This document shows, piece after piece, positions 41,422-49,461 of a stretch of 64,000 nucleotides of DNA; position 1 is the stretch's first letter, and every line of letters starts with the position of its first letter. The notes beneath the pieces were generated by a model. It saw nothing but the letters and a program-made list of their open reading frames with translations. It searched no databases and had not been told where the DNA came from. Where the stretch lies: NCBI RefSeq assembly GCF_013170705.1, contig NZ_CP033334.1, forward strand, positions 6,053,501-6,117,500, in the 5' to 3' direction. The translations under genes and the position numbers were made by a program. The stretch comes from Mesorhizobium loti. GTDB lineage: Bacteria; Pseudomonadota; Alphaproteobacteria; Rhizobiales; Rhizobiaceae.

Positions 41422-43119
41422 CTATTTCAGCGCGTTGAGACGTTTCCAGATAGTGTTGAAGCGCAACGTGCCACCCGTGAATGGCGGCTCCATCGCGTTG
41501 CCGAGCGTGCCGGAAAAGTCGGCGGTGCGGAATTGCTGCTCACACCAGGAGCCGAAGTCGGAAAACGAAATCTCGTCGAGGGGCTGACTGCACACTTCGC
41601 AATGCATGCCTTCGGGGGATCCACATTCGTCCTGGAAAAGGGCGATGGCGCGCTGGGTCAGATCCTTGGCCTGTTTGAAGGCCTGGTGAGCCTCGCACGA
41701 CGACGACACCTGGATCCGCAAAACCGTGACAAGAGGGTTTGCCCGCTGGTATGAAATGCCGCCCTGTGGGATCAATTCCTGCTTTGCCCAGCCGGCGATT
41801 TCCAGCATCAGCTGCCGCAGCATCGCGACCGCGCCTTCCAGCCGCTCGCCCGTATCCTCATCGAAAATCCGAGACTCATCGACGTCGAAAAGCAGCAGGC
41901 GCGGCCCGGCGCCGCTTGCCAGCCTGTCGGCGATGGTCGGCTGGGCCGGACTCTCGCCGGGTGCCCGCGCCCCGATCTGCCTGGCGAGGGTGGCGAACAG
42001 CCGCGCGCAGTCCGCCGCACCATTCATGCTCTGAATGGTCACCAACGGTGGGTTCAAGGCAAAGGAGCTGTCGAATAGCGGCTTGTCGCTGTTTGTGCTC
42101 ACCTCTTGCAGCCGTCTGCATAGAGCGTCCGGACCGTCCCAACTCGTGGTGACAAAGACATAAAAGTAACTGCGTGGGCGTTTGATTCGAAATCCGTCGA
42201 GGTAAATCTCTACCGGCTCGATGCGGTCGAGCCGATGAATGACGTCCAGCGCACGCTGCCGGGAGTCCGCCTCGACAAATGCCATGGCCGCCGGGACGAA
42301 GGACCAGAAGTCAGCGTCGGACTGGTTGCCATTGGGCCTCGGAACCGGCGCGACGGACAACAGGCTGGTTGCGCCATCATTCGACAACAGGCGGTTGAGC
42401 ACGCCATAGATCTCGACGTATTCCCCGGCCTCTTGCACACGATAAACAGACGCGCCGGATATGCCCACCAAGGGGTTCGGTTGCTCGGGCGTCGGCGGCC
42501 AGATCTGGGTGGTGTAGAGAAAGATAAGATAGCCCTCGGGCGGATCCGCGAGAGGGACAGCGCCGCCGATAGGCAGCGGCAGCGGAATGTTTTCCCGGCC
42601 GATGGCCTTTTGCACCGTCTTCAGGGCTATTTCTCCAGCGAGGGGATAGCCCATGAAATCCACCGCCGGCGGCCGATGCCCGCTGATGCCGAGACGTATC
42701 CGCCTTGTGGCTTCCTCGAGGTGATAACGCCTGATCAGATCCTGCGCGGCGAGCACCCAGTCGTCGGGAAGATAGCCTTCATCCCCTTCGTTCAGGCCTT
42801 CATTGTCGAGCGCCAGGAGCGCGATGTCGCAGAAATCTTTCGACGCCGCGGCGCCGGAAGGCGGCCATACCAGCCGAGCCGGATAAAACTTCACAATGGT
42901 CCCGGGCGCCACGCTGGATGCAATCTCGAACCGTACGGAAAGCTTCAGCAAATGATGCGCCGGGACAACACGATCTCCCCCGAAAGGACAGACCACGTGG
43001 AGCGCGGTCATGACCAGGCGCGGCGTGATCAACAGGCCAGTTCCCGTTTCTTCGCCCCCGCCGGCAATCCGGCGCCGGACGAACATGGTCAGGTCGGCTA
43101 TGGGATTACTTTTTGCCAC
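41422..43119 (-). CDS. Trypsin-like serine peptidase with a C-terminal domain of unknown function
   Basis: The product (565 residues) starts with GTG. Residues 1-240 form a trypsin-fold domain with a plausible triad: His41 in VMTALHVV, Asp98 in FCDIALLALD and Ser221 in VGISGASV. There is no signal peptide, so it acts inside the cell. The C-terminal 320 residues look like an alpha/beta domain (SYFYVFVTTSW, PRLLLFDVDESR) with a CEVCSQPL pair of Cys. It might be an inactive NTPase-like or effector-associated module. Neighbours are a MoxR ATPase on one side and a subtilase on the other. From memory, trypsin-like peptidases are effectors in MoxR-based conflict systems. Confidence 0.78.
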   Translation of the reverse strand: MAKSNPIADLTMFVRRRIAGGGEETGTGLLITPRLVMTALHVVCPFGGDRVVPAHHLLKLSVRFEIASSVAPGTIVKFYPARLVWPPSGAAASKDFCDIALLALDNEGLNEGDEGYLPDDWVLAAQDLIRRYHLEEATRRIRLGISGHRPPAVDFMGYPLAGEIALKTVQKAIGRENIPLPLPIGGAVPLADPPEGYLIFLYTTQIWPPTPEQPNPLVGISGASVYRVQEAGEYVEIYGVLNRLLSNDGATSLLSVAPVPRPNGNQSDADFWSFVPAAMAFVEADSRQRALDVIHRLDRIEPVEIYLDGFRIKRPRSYFYVFVTTSWDGPDALCRRLQEVSTNSDKPLFDSSFALNPPLVTIQSMNGAADCARLFATLARQIGARAPGESPAQPTIADRLASGAGPRLLLFDVDESRIFDEDTGERLEGAVAMLRQLMLEIAGWAKQELIPQGGISYQRANPLVTVLRIQVSSSCEAHQAFKQAKDLTQRAIALFQDECGSPEGMHCEVCSQPLDEISFSDFGSWCEQQFRTADFSGTLGNAMEPPFTGGTLRFNTIWKRLNALK

Positions 43120-43265
43120 CGCGAACCGCCCCGATGCAGCCTATTTATCGTGAAAACACTTTCGGCCATGAGAATACCCTTCCTCAGAAATTCCGGCTGT
43201 CCGCACATACTTGGGCTCGCACTGCCGGTGCCAGAATAGAATAGGCCCGGCCCGAAACCGGCCCT

Positions 43266-44522
43266 TCATTTCATCTGCGGTGCCTGGACCAGGCCCTGGC
43301 CGACATCCTGCTTGGACAGCGGCGCAAGCCCCAACGCCGTCGCCTTGAGCTTGTCGATGACATTCCTGGCGGTGAACTGGTCACCCTGCCTGAGCTTTTC
43401 CACCCACAGCGCTGCCACTCCGGCAACATGGGGAGCTGCCATGCTGGTGCCGCTCATGGCGACGAGACCACCGCCTGTCCGAGCCGAGACGATCTCTTCT
43501 CCAGGCGCCGCTATCGTCGCGCCTTCATTGGAAAAGGGTGCGACGCGGAAGGTCTTGTCCTTCTTGCGGCCAAGTGCCGCCACGGATAGAAACCGCTCTC
43601 CGGTGGCCGGCGGTGCGACGATGATGGAGTAGTCCGGCCGGTGGCTTTCATTGCCGGCGGCGGCCGTCACGACCTGCCCGGCCATCAGACCATCGTGATC
43701 GACCATGCTGCGCGACAGGTCGTCGAAAAGCCTCGTGTTGAGCCGGTAGCCCGCGAGCGCAAGCGACGTGGCCTGCGCGGGCGCGTAGTGGTATTTGGTC
43801 ATCAGCAATTGCTGGTAGCCGGGAAAATCCATCCCCAGCGACATCGAGAGGACATTGGCGCCTTCAAGCTGGGCCCACAGGATCGCCTGTACGATCTGTT
43901 CGGACGACCCACCCCCTTCACCCAAAACCTTGCCGATGAGCGCCCGCTTAACCCCTCTGGCCACACCGATCCGGCAGTTGTCGACATCCCGGCCGAATAT
44001 GATGCCGGCACAATGGGTTCCATGTCCCTCGGCGTCCGTGAAGTCATCCGGGGCGCCACCTATGAAATTGCGGCCGACCAAGTCGACACCGGTGAACGCC
44101 GGATGGGTTCTGTCAATGCCGGTATCCAGCACCGCCACTGTCACGCCGTCGCCGCTGAACGGGCTCGTTGTAGCGGCCACGGCTTCGATGCCCCAACCGA
44201 CGGTCGCGGCCTTCGGCGAAGCCTTCGCCGTGGGGAAGGCCGCGATGAGCATGACCGGCATCTTCGGCGTGATCGACAGCACCGTTGGATCGGCGGAAAA
44301 GCGCCGGCGATCGCCGGCGCTCATTTCGTCCACCTGAACGTCGACATCCTCGAAACCATGGGCAGCCGCGCGAGGCCTCCTGGCCGCAATCAGTTGCGGG
44401 TCCATGACTTCGTCCAGGCTGCCGCGACGCACGCTTTCAGGATTTGTGCTTTCGAGCCCAGCTTCCAGACCACGCGGGGCGCGGCTGCGAAGCACCACCA
44501 TTTCCAGCTTCATCTTCTTCAT
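43266..44522 (-). CDS. Subtilisin-family (S8) serine peptidase, apparently cytoplasmic
   Basis: The product (418 residues) has an N-terminal segment of about 115 residues that could be a propeptide or inhibitor-like domain, then an S8 catalytic domain: Asp133 in VAVLDTGID, His167 in DAEGHGTHCAG, Asn291 in AAAGNES and Ser360 in MSGTSMAAPHVAG. No signal peptide is visible. AAAGGGGG precedes the ATG. It lies between a nuclease gene and the trypsin-like gene, with 44 and 146 bases respectively, so the 3' neighbours may have a second promoter. Confidence 0.92.
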   Translation of the reverse strand: MKKMKLEMVVLRSRAPRGLEAGLESTNPESVRRGSLDEVMDPQLIAARRPRAAAHGFEDVDVQVDEMSAGDRRRFSADPTVLSITPKMPVMLIAAFPTAKASPKAATVGWGIEAVAATTSPFSGDGVTVAVLDTGIDRTHPAFTGVDLVGRNFIGGAPDDFTDAEGHGTHCAGIIFGRDVDNCRIGVARGVKRALIGKVLGEGGGSSEQIVQAILWAQLEGANVLSMSLGMDFPGYQQLLMTKYHYAPAQATSLALAGYRLNTRLFDDLSRSMVDHDGLMAGQVVTAAAGNESHRPDYSIIVAPPATGERFLSVAALGRKKDKTFRVAPFSNEGATIAAPGEEIVSARTGGGLVAMSGTSMAAPHVAGVAALWVEKLRQGDQFTARNVIDKLKATALGLAPLSKQDVGQGLVQAPQMK

Positions 44523-44566
44523 GCCATCCCCCTTTGCCTTGCGGCTATGCCCCTCGCGAAAGCGCC

Positions 44567-45553
44567 CTAGACGCGCACATCGCCCAACACCCTGATCTCC
44601 GACGAAATGGACAGCCCGCCTTCGATCTCTTCCTCATTGGAAAACCCGTCGAAATTGGCGAGCGAGCCAAAAGAGAGGCCGGAAAGCCCTTCGACGTATT
44701 TGACGCTGCGCTGGTAGGTTTTGTAGGCGCCGAACGCCGCCTCCAGCTGACTGAGCTCCTTTTCCTGCTCAACCACATAGGCCGTCGATGACGGACGGCC
44801 GTCATCGGAGATGAACGACACCACTTTCCAGAAAGCTTTCGGAATGAGCGCATCGCGGTAGCGAAGATCAGTGGCGCCGAAGACGGGTCCGGTGAACACG
44901 GAACACCGCTCGGCCCAGGCCCGCGCATTCTGCAGGATGTAGTTCTCAAGTCCGAGCCAGGTCTTCTGATTGACGATGTCCATCTGCGGCGCACAGTTCG
45001 TGAAGTGAAACGTGTCCGCATTGGCGACGAGGGCGTTGGCCCCCCAATTGGGATCCTCGCGCCTGACGAGATGTCCCCTGTCGAGCCGATTGCCGGCATA
45101 GAGGTCCTCACCGAGTTGCGCTTCGGCCGGCAGGCGGCCGTCCAGCGCCCATTTGTCGTCCTCGCGCCCAATCGAAATGGAGCGGGCGCCCTCGATATTG
45201 ACGGCAGTGAACATGGCCATGCGCCGGGACGCGCACATGACGACGGAAAAGTTGCAATAATCGAGCCGGCCGCTGGCATCGCCGCCAACCGGCGTTATGT
45301 CGCGGGATCGTTGGCCGGTCGGCTTGGGCAGGTCGATGGGGAACCTGGTCAGGAAAGTCCGATCGAAGCCGGTACGGCCAGCAAAGGACTGGGGCGACGA
45401 CGTGCGCGGTCGAGCCGCGCGCTCGGCCATGGCACCCTCACTGCGAATGTGCGTTTCGAGAGCTGCCCCGTTCCCCGGCCCGCGCAGCCGCCGCATATCG
45501 CGAAGCTGCGGTCGCCGGTCCATCCTTACGGTCACAAGTTCAGTCGCGGACAT
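44567..45553 (-). CDS. DNA/RNA non-specific endonuclease (beta-beta-alpha metal/DRGH type)
   Basis: The product (328 residues) belongs to the NucA/EndoG-like nuclease family. The DRGH motif at residues 158-161 gives the catalytic His161, and FTNCAPQMDIVNQKTW supplies the metal-ligand Asn near 195. The first 85 residues are polar and Arg-rich, with no signal peptide or membrane segment, unlike secreted members of the family. A cytoplasmic non-specific nuclease would be toxic unless kept inactive, so its place among several peptidases suggests activation by proteolysis or under stress. TTGGAG precedes the ATG. Confidence 0.88.
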   Translation of the reverse strand: MSATELVTVRMDRRPQLRDMRRLRGPGNGAALETHIRSEGAMAERAARPRTSSPQSFAGRTGFDRTFLTRFPIDLPKPTGQRSRDITPVGGDASGRLDYCNFSVVMCASRRMAMFTAVNIEGARSISIGREDDKWALDGRLPAEAQLGEDLYAGNRLDRGHLVRREDPNWGANALVANADTFHFTNCAPQMDIVNQKTWLGLENYILQNARAWAERCSVFTGPVFGATDLRYRDALIPKAFWKVVSFISDDGRPSSTAYVVEQEKELSQLEAAFGAYKTYQRSVKYVEGLSGLSFGSLANFDGFSNEEEIEGGLSISSEIRVLGDVRV

Positions 45554-45583
45554 GAGTTCTCCAATCGAAAAAAGCCGAGGACA

Positions 45584-48388
45584 TCACCTGGCGTTGAAAA
45601 AATTTCCAAAGGCCTTCAAATCGAGCAGTTGCGCATCGCCGTCGACGGCATGGCGAATGCTGGCCAGATCGTGGGCGAGGTTCTGCCGCAGCGTCTGCCC
45701 GCCAAAATGCAGGCCGCCTATGCCATAAGGATTGCGCAAGCTGATAAGGGGGGCGCCCGAGTTGCCGGCAAGGGTGGTGCCGTCATGGCTCACGGCCCAG
45801 CGGTGCTGGTCCCCGACCATCTCTCCCGGCTTGTTGACGATCTGACCGGGGCTGACATATTTGGTGCCATACTCGTCGCCGAACAGCTCCCAGAAACGGT
45901 CCCAGATATCGGTCGAGACCTCGCCGGTGTCCGGATCGACGGCCGCCGACAGGTTGGGTTTTGCCGGGTATCCGACAGCGATGAACTTGGACTGCTCGGC
46001 CGATTCCATGAAAAGCGGACCCGAAGGGGCCGGCTCCGGCAGGCTGGCGCCGGCGGCGTTGGTGGTTTCCACCTCGAGGATGGCGATGTCCAGCTTGCCG
46101 ATATCGGCGAACTGGCCGATCTGCCAAGGCCCCGCCGTCAGCACGCTCTTGATCAGGAAGCGGCGCTTTTCGTCGATTGCAGCCTCGTCGAAGCAGATGG
46201 ACACCGGCGCGTTGAGCACAAACCGGCGCGGCCCGCCTGAAGACGGAACCGGCTCGGAAAACGCCTCGATGACGTGCCGGTTGGTCATCACCAGACCCTT
46301 GGCGATTACCGTTCCGGTGCCGACATGCGAATGGCCGTCGGCCTCGTCGATGTCGATGCGGCCAACCGCATCGATGAGCGGCTTGAGAACCTTTCTCGGC
46401 GGCCCCAGATCGCCGGCCCATAATTCCAGCTGCGGATCCTTGGGATCGACCATCCCGGCCACGACCCGGAGCGCGGGACGGTCGGTCAGCCGCACGATCG
46501 CTTCCGCCGTCGCCCTTACGGCCCCGACCGATCCGGCATCGATACTTCTGCCCTTGGCCCAAGCGTCGACGACGCCTTCGGCATGAGTCATGATCACACG
46601 GCCGGCCGCGCGGGCGGATTCGGTTGTGCCAGCCCGCGCTCCTCGGCTGCTCAGGACCTTCTCGATACGGTCGAGCATCTCCTGTTTTCCGGATCGGGCA
46701 AGCATCGTCCGCGCGGTGATGGGCGGCGGCACCGCGCTTTCGGAGGCGGAGCCTCGACGCGGCTGCGAAGCACCCGACGGCATGCGTGGGCCGACGAAAG
46801 CGGTCAGCGGTCCCGATGGTCCCGGCAAGGTGGTGCGATCGAGCAGCGCGGCTGCAGCGCCGGACGTACCGGTGGCTGCCGCCAGGGCCCGGCTGGGGCG
46901 CGGTGCGACGGCGCTTTCGAGTGCCCCAACACGTTTGGGGTCCATGCGCTGGCGCCGATCAAGCGTCAGAAAGCCTGTCTCCGCGACGAAGCGTTGCGGG
47001 TCGGACGTGGCCTCGAGGATCGGCTGGCCGGGATGTGCGCTTTCCACGGGAGCGGCAGCCGGGATATCGGAAAGCGGCAATGCCAGCAGCTGTTCCGCAT
47101 CGACCACACCGGCGCCCATGGACCTGCCGGGCCAGTTTGCCGGTCTGCGCGCCGATTTCCTGACGGCGGCGCGGAATAGTTCCTGGACGTTCACACCGCG
47201 CCTGGCCGCCTCGGCCTTGACCGCGGCAGGAGAGTGCCTGGCCAGCCAAAGTGCCGCGCACCCAGCAGTCAGAGCCACGGCAAAGGATGTCCCCTGGCCC
47301 GGCTCGACAACCGATTTGTCGACATCCATGGGCCGGTTCCGCCGCGCCACATAGACATTCTCGCCCGGAGCCGAAATGTCGACCTTGGGGCCGCTGGACG
47401 TCCCTTTCCAAGGTCGATCGTTGAGGTCGACACCAGCAACGGCAATGACGTTGCGGTCCCAGGCGGGATAGACGACAGTTGGTATGCAATTGCCGGCCGC
47501 GGCCACAACGATCATATCCGCCTTGACGGCCCTTTCGATAGCCCGCCGCAAATCCGCGCCTTCGATAGGCCCGCCAAGACTCATCGTGATGACGTGGCAT
47601 TTCGCCAGGCGGGCATGGTCAACGGCGGCCGCGACGGCGGCGCCACCGCCGATCACCACCGAATTGACGCAACGGATTGGAACCAGCGTCGCTCCGGGGG
47701 CCGCACCGACGATCGCCAATGAGGGACGGCTCACGACCGTACTCGACGTCGCCGTACCATGGCCCGGCGAAGACATCGACGAGGAGAGTGGGTCGATCGG
47801 AAGGCCGCCGCCGGCCAGAATGTCCGTGCCTTTTGCCAGATCGAGCGCACCATCCAATTCGCGATGATCGGCGACCCCCGTATCGGGCTGCCCAACCAGA
47901 ATCCCCTGGCCGGTGGTGCCGAACCTGGCCCATGCCCGGTCAGCCCGCACCGCCGAGATCGCCCAGCGGATGGTCGGGGGAACCGGAGCGCTCGACTTGC
48001 AAAGCGTCCAGACGATACCGCCCACCGATTCCGGTGCACTGCGGTTAAGCTCGTCGTCGGCAATCCAGCCCGGATCGACATCGGGAACGCAGGAACGCAG
48101 GCCGCAGTCATCGATCAGATTTTGCGCGACCTCGAAGAGGAACCCCGCCGATTGCTCGCGCCGCACATTGGGAAACTGCAAGACGTGGACGAGCGGATCT
48201 TCACCGGGCGGCAAGGGGAAGAAAGCAAAGCGCTCGCTGCCAATCAGTCCGGCCAGCTTCGCGCGTTCCGCCGGAAGATCGGGCGGCGCGCCGTATTCGA
48301 GCGTGAAACGGATGATGTCCGGTGCGAGCGTTTTGGAATCCGGCTCGTCGGTTGCGTCGGCGGCCGCCTTCAGGAATTGACGATACAT
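45584..48388 (-). CDS. Fusion of a subtilisin (S8) domain and a trypsin-like domain
   Basis: The product (934 residues) holds two peptidase domains. The S8 domain (about 140-440) has Asp169 in GQPDTGVAD, His210 in SSPGHGTATSS, Asn300 in AAAGNC and Ser368 in GQGTSFAVAL. A Pro/Ala-rich linker follows, then a helical part, then a trypsin-fold domain (about 680-910) with His705 in TNRHVIEAF, Asp767 in KLDIAILEVE and Ser877 in LAGNSGAPL. Both triads look complete. Residues 1-130 form an N-terminal domain of unknown type. No signal peptide is present. GGGAGG precedes the ATG. Two serine peptidases in one chain suggest a cascade. Confidence 0.9.
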   Translation of the reverse strand: MYRQFLKAAADATDEPDSKTLAPDIIRFTLEYGAPPDLPAERAKLAGLIGSERFAFFPLPPGEDPLVHVLQFPNVRREQSAGFLFEVAQNLIDDCGLRSCVPDVDPGWIADDELNRSAPESVGGIVWTLCKSSAPVPPTIRWAISAVRADRAWARFGTTGQGILVGQPDTGVADHRELDGALDLAKGTDILAGGGLPIDPLSSSMSSPGHGTATSSTVVSRPSLAIVGAAPGATLVPIRCVNSVVIGGGAAVAAAVDHARLAKCHVITMSLGGPIEGADLRRAIERAVKADMIVVAAAGNCIPTVVYPAWDRNVIAVAGVDLNDRPWKGTSSGPKVDISAPGENVYVARRNRPMDVDKSVVEPGQGTSFAVALTAGCAALWLARHSPAAVKAEAARRGVNVQELFRAAVRKSARRPANWPGRSMGAGVVDAEQLLALPLSDIPAAAPVESAHPGQPILEATSDPQRFVAETGFLTLDRRQRMDPKRVGALESAVAPRPSRALAAATGTSGAAAALLDRTTLPGPSGPLTAFVGPRMPSGASQPRRGSASESAVPPPITARTMLARSGKQEMLDRIEKVLSSRGARAGTTESARAAGRVIMTHAEGVVDAWAKGRSIDAGSVGAVRATAEAIVRLTDRPALRVVAGMVDPKDPQLELWAGDLGPPRKVLKPLIDAVGRIDIDEADGHSHVGTGTVIAKGLVMTNRHVIEAFSEPVPSSGGPRRFVLNAPVSICFDEAAIDEKRRFLIKSVLTAGPWQIGQFADIGKLDIAILEVETTNAAGASLPEPAPSGPLFMESAEQSKFIAVGYPAKPNLSAAVDPDTGEVSTDIWDRFWELFGDEYGTKYVSPGQIVNKPGEMVGDQHRWAVSHDGTTLAGNSGAPLISLRNPYGIGGLHFGGQTLRQNLAHDLASIRHAVDGDAQLLDLKAFGNFFNAR

Positions 48389-48392
48389 GGCG

Positions 48393-49373
48393 TTATCCTC
48401 CCGCGCTCAAGTCGACGCCGGCATTCCGCTCGAGCGTGATTTCGAAGTCCGCTATCGCCCTGTCGGCAAACGACCCGGTCCAGCTCCAGATCGGCTTGAG
48501 CGTGGTCTTGATGACTTTTTCGCCCTTTGTCGGCGGAGGATCCTGCACGACTTGCGACAGCGTGATCGCGTAGGGCTTGCCCGTTGGTACGGTGTAGCCG
48601 CCGCTCGACGGGTAACGCATCGGATCGCGTGAAAAGACCCGCCTCAATCTCTCCCCCACACTGCGCCTGGCCAGCACGCCAAGCACGGGATCCCCGGCCA
48701 CTGATTGGTCAGCCAAGGTCAGGCCGACGACATAGTCGGCCCGCGGGGCGCTTCTCGAGGCGACCACCCGCACCGAAAACCACGCCGAACCGGTTTGCGG
48801 CTTGGGCGGTTCGGCGGCGGCGGAGGGCGTGCGCAAGCCAAGGTTGACCAGCAAGGTGTTCACGCCGGCGCTTCCGCCTGCGATGATCAACGCCGACAGG
48901 ACGGTGGTCAGCACCGTTGTCGGCATGGTCGCCGGCACCTGCTGGATACCGTTGGCAAAGCCGATGATCTTGCTGACGGGATCGTATCCGGAGAGGCCGA
49001 CGAACAGAGCCGCGATAACCAGCATCACCAACGTCTTCACCGCGCGCGCCGAAAAAAACTCCTGATAGAGCCGCCAGTTGAAGATTGCGGCGAACGCCTG
49101 CTCGAACACCGCGGCGATCAGAAACACCTTCATCAATTCGGTGAGGATGTTGGAGGCATTCGGAATGTCGTTGCCCTGCGCGACTGCCTGCTGGGTCGAT
49201 ATGATGAGAACCGGAAGAACGTACGCAAGGGCCTTGCGCCAACCCGCGGCGGGTGACCGGGTGCCCACCGCGTCCGCGCAACGCCTCTCGCCAATCCTGC
49301 GAGCCGCCGCGGTTTCCGGCTCCCTTGTCGTCACGCCAGATTTGACGTCGGTCGAACTGTATCGGTTCTTCAT
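48393..49373 (-). CDS. Predicted membrane protein of unknown function
   Basis: The product (326 residues) has a polar N-terminus, a first hydrophobic segment near residue 50-65 ending AVAQG that could be a signal-anchor, and two or three further membrane segments up to about residue 180 (VFLIAAVFEQAFAAIF, TLVMLVIAALFVGLSG, VLTTVLSALIIAGG). The last 140 residues are soluble and beta-rich. No family was recognised. GGAGGGG precedes the ATG. The gene ends only four bases before the start of the double-peptidase gene, so the two products are probably made together and the protein may anchor the peptidase. Confidence 0.72.
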   Translation of the reverse strand: MKNRYSSTDVKSGVTTREPETAAARRIGERRCADAVGTRSPAAGWRKALAYVLPVLIISTQQAVAQGNDIPNASNILTELMKVFLIAAVFEQAFAAIFNWRLYQEFFSARAVKTLVMLVIAALFVGLSGYDPVSKIIGFANGIQQVPATMPTTVLTTVLSALIIAGGSAGVNTLLVNLGLRTPSAAAEPPKPQTGSAWFSVRVVASRSAPRADYVVGLTLADQSVAGDPVLGVLARRSVGERLRRVFSRDPMRYPSSGGYTVPTGKPYAITLSQVVQDPPPTKGEKVIKTTLKPIWSWTGSFADRAIADFEITLERNAGVDLSAGG

Positions 49374-49461
49374 CGCCGCACCCCTCCCCTAACCGTCGCG
49401 GCAATTTGGGAGGAGCACCGTGAACTCAGCGTGAAATCAACCTCAGGCGGAGCCCAAACCC

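Noticed and set aside
43225..43265. GC-rich GGCCCGGCCC/CCGGCCC sequence after the subtilase gene, considered as a terminator
   Set aside because: The arms do not pair in a stable stem when written out, and there is no T-run.
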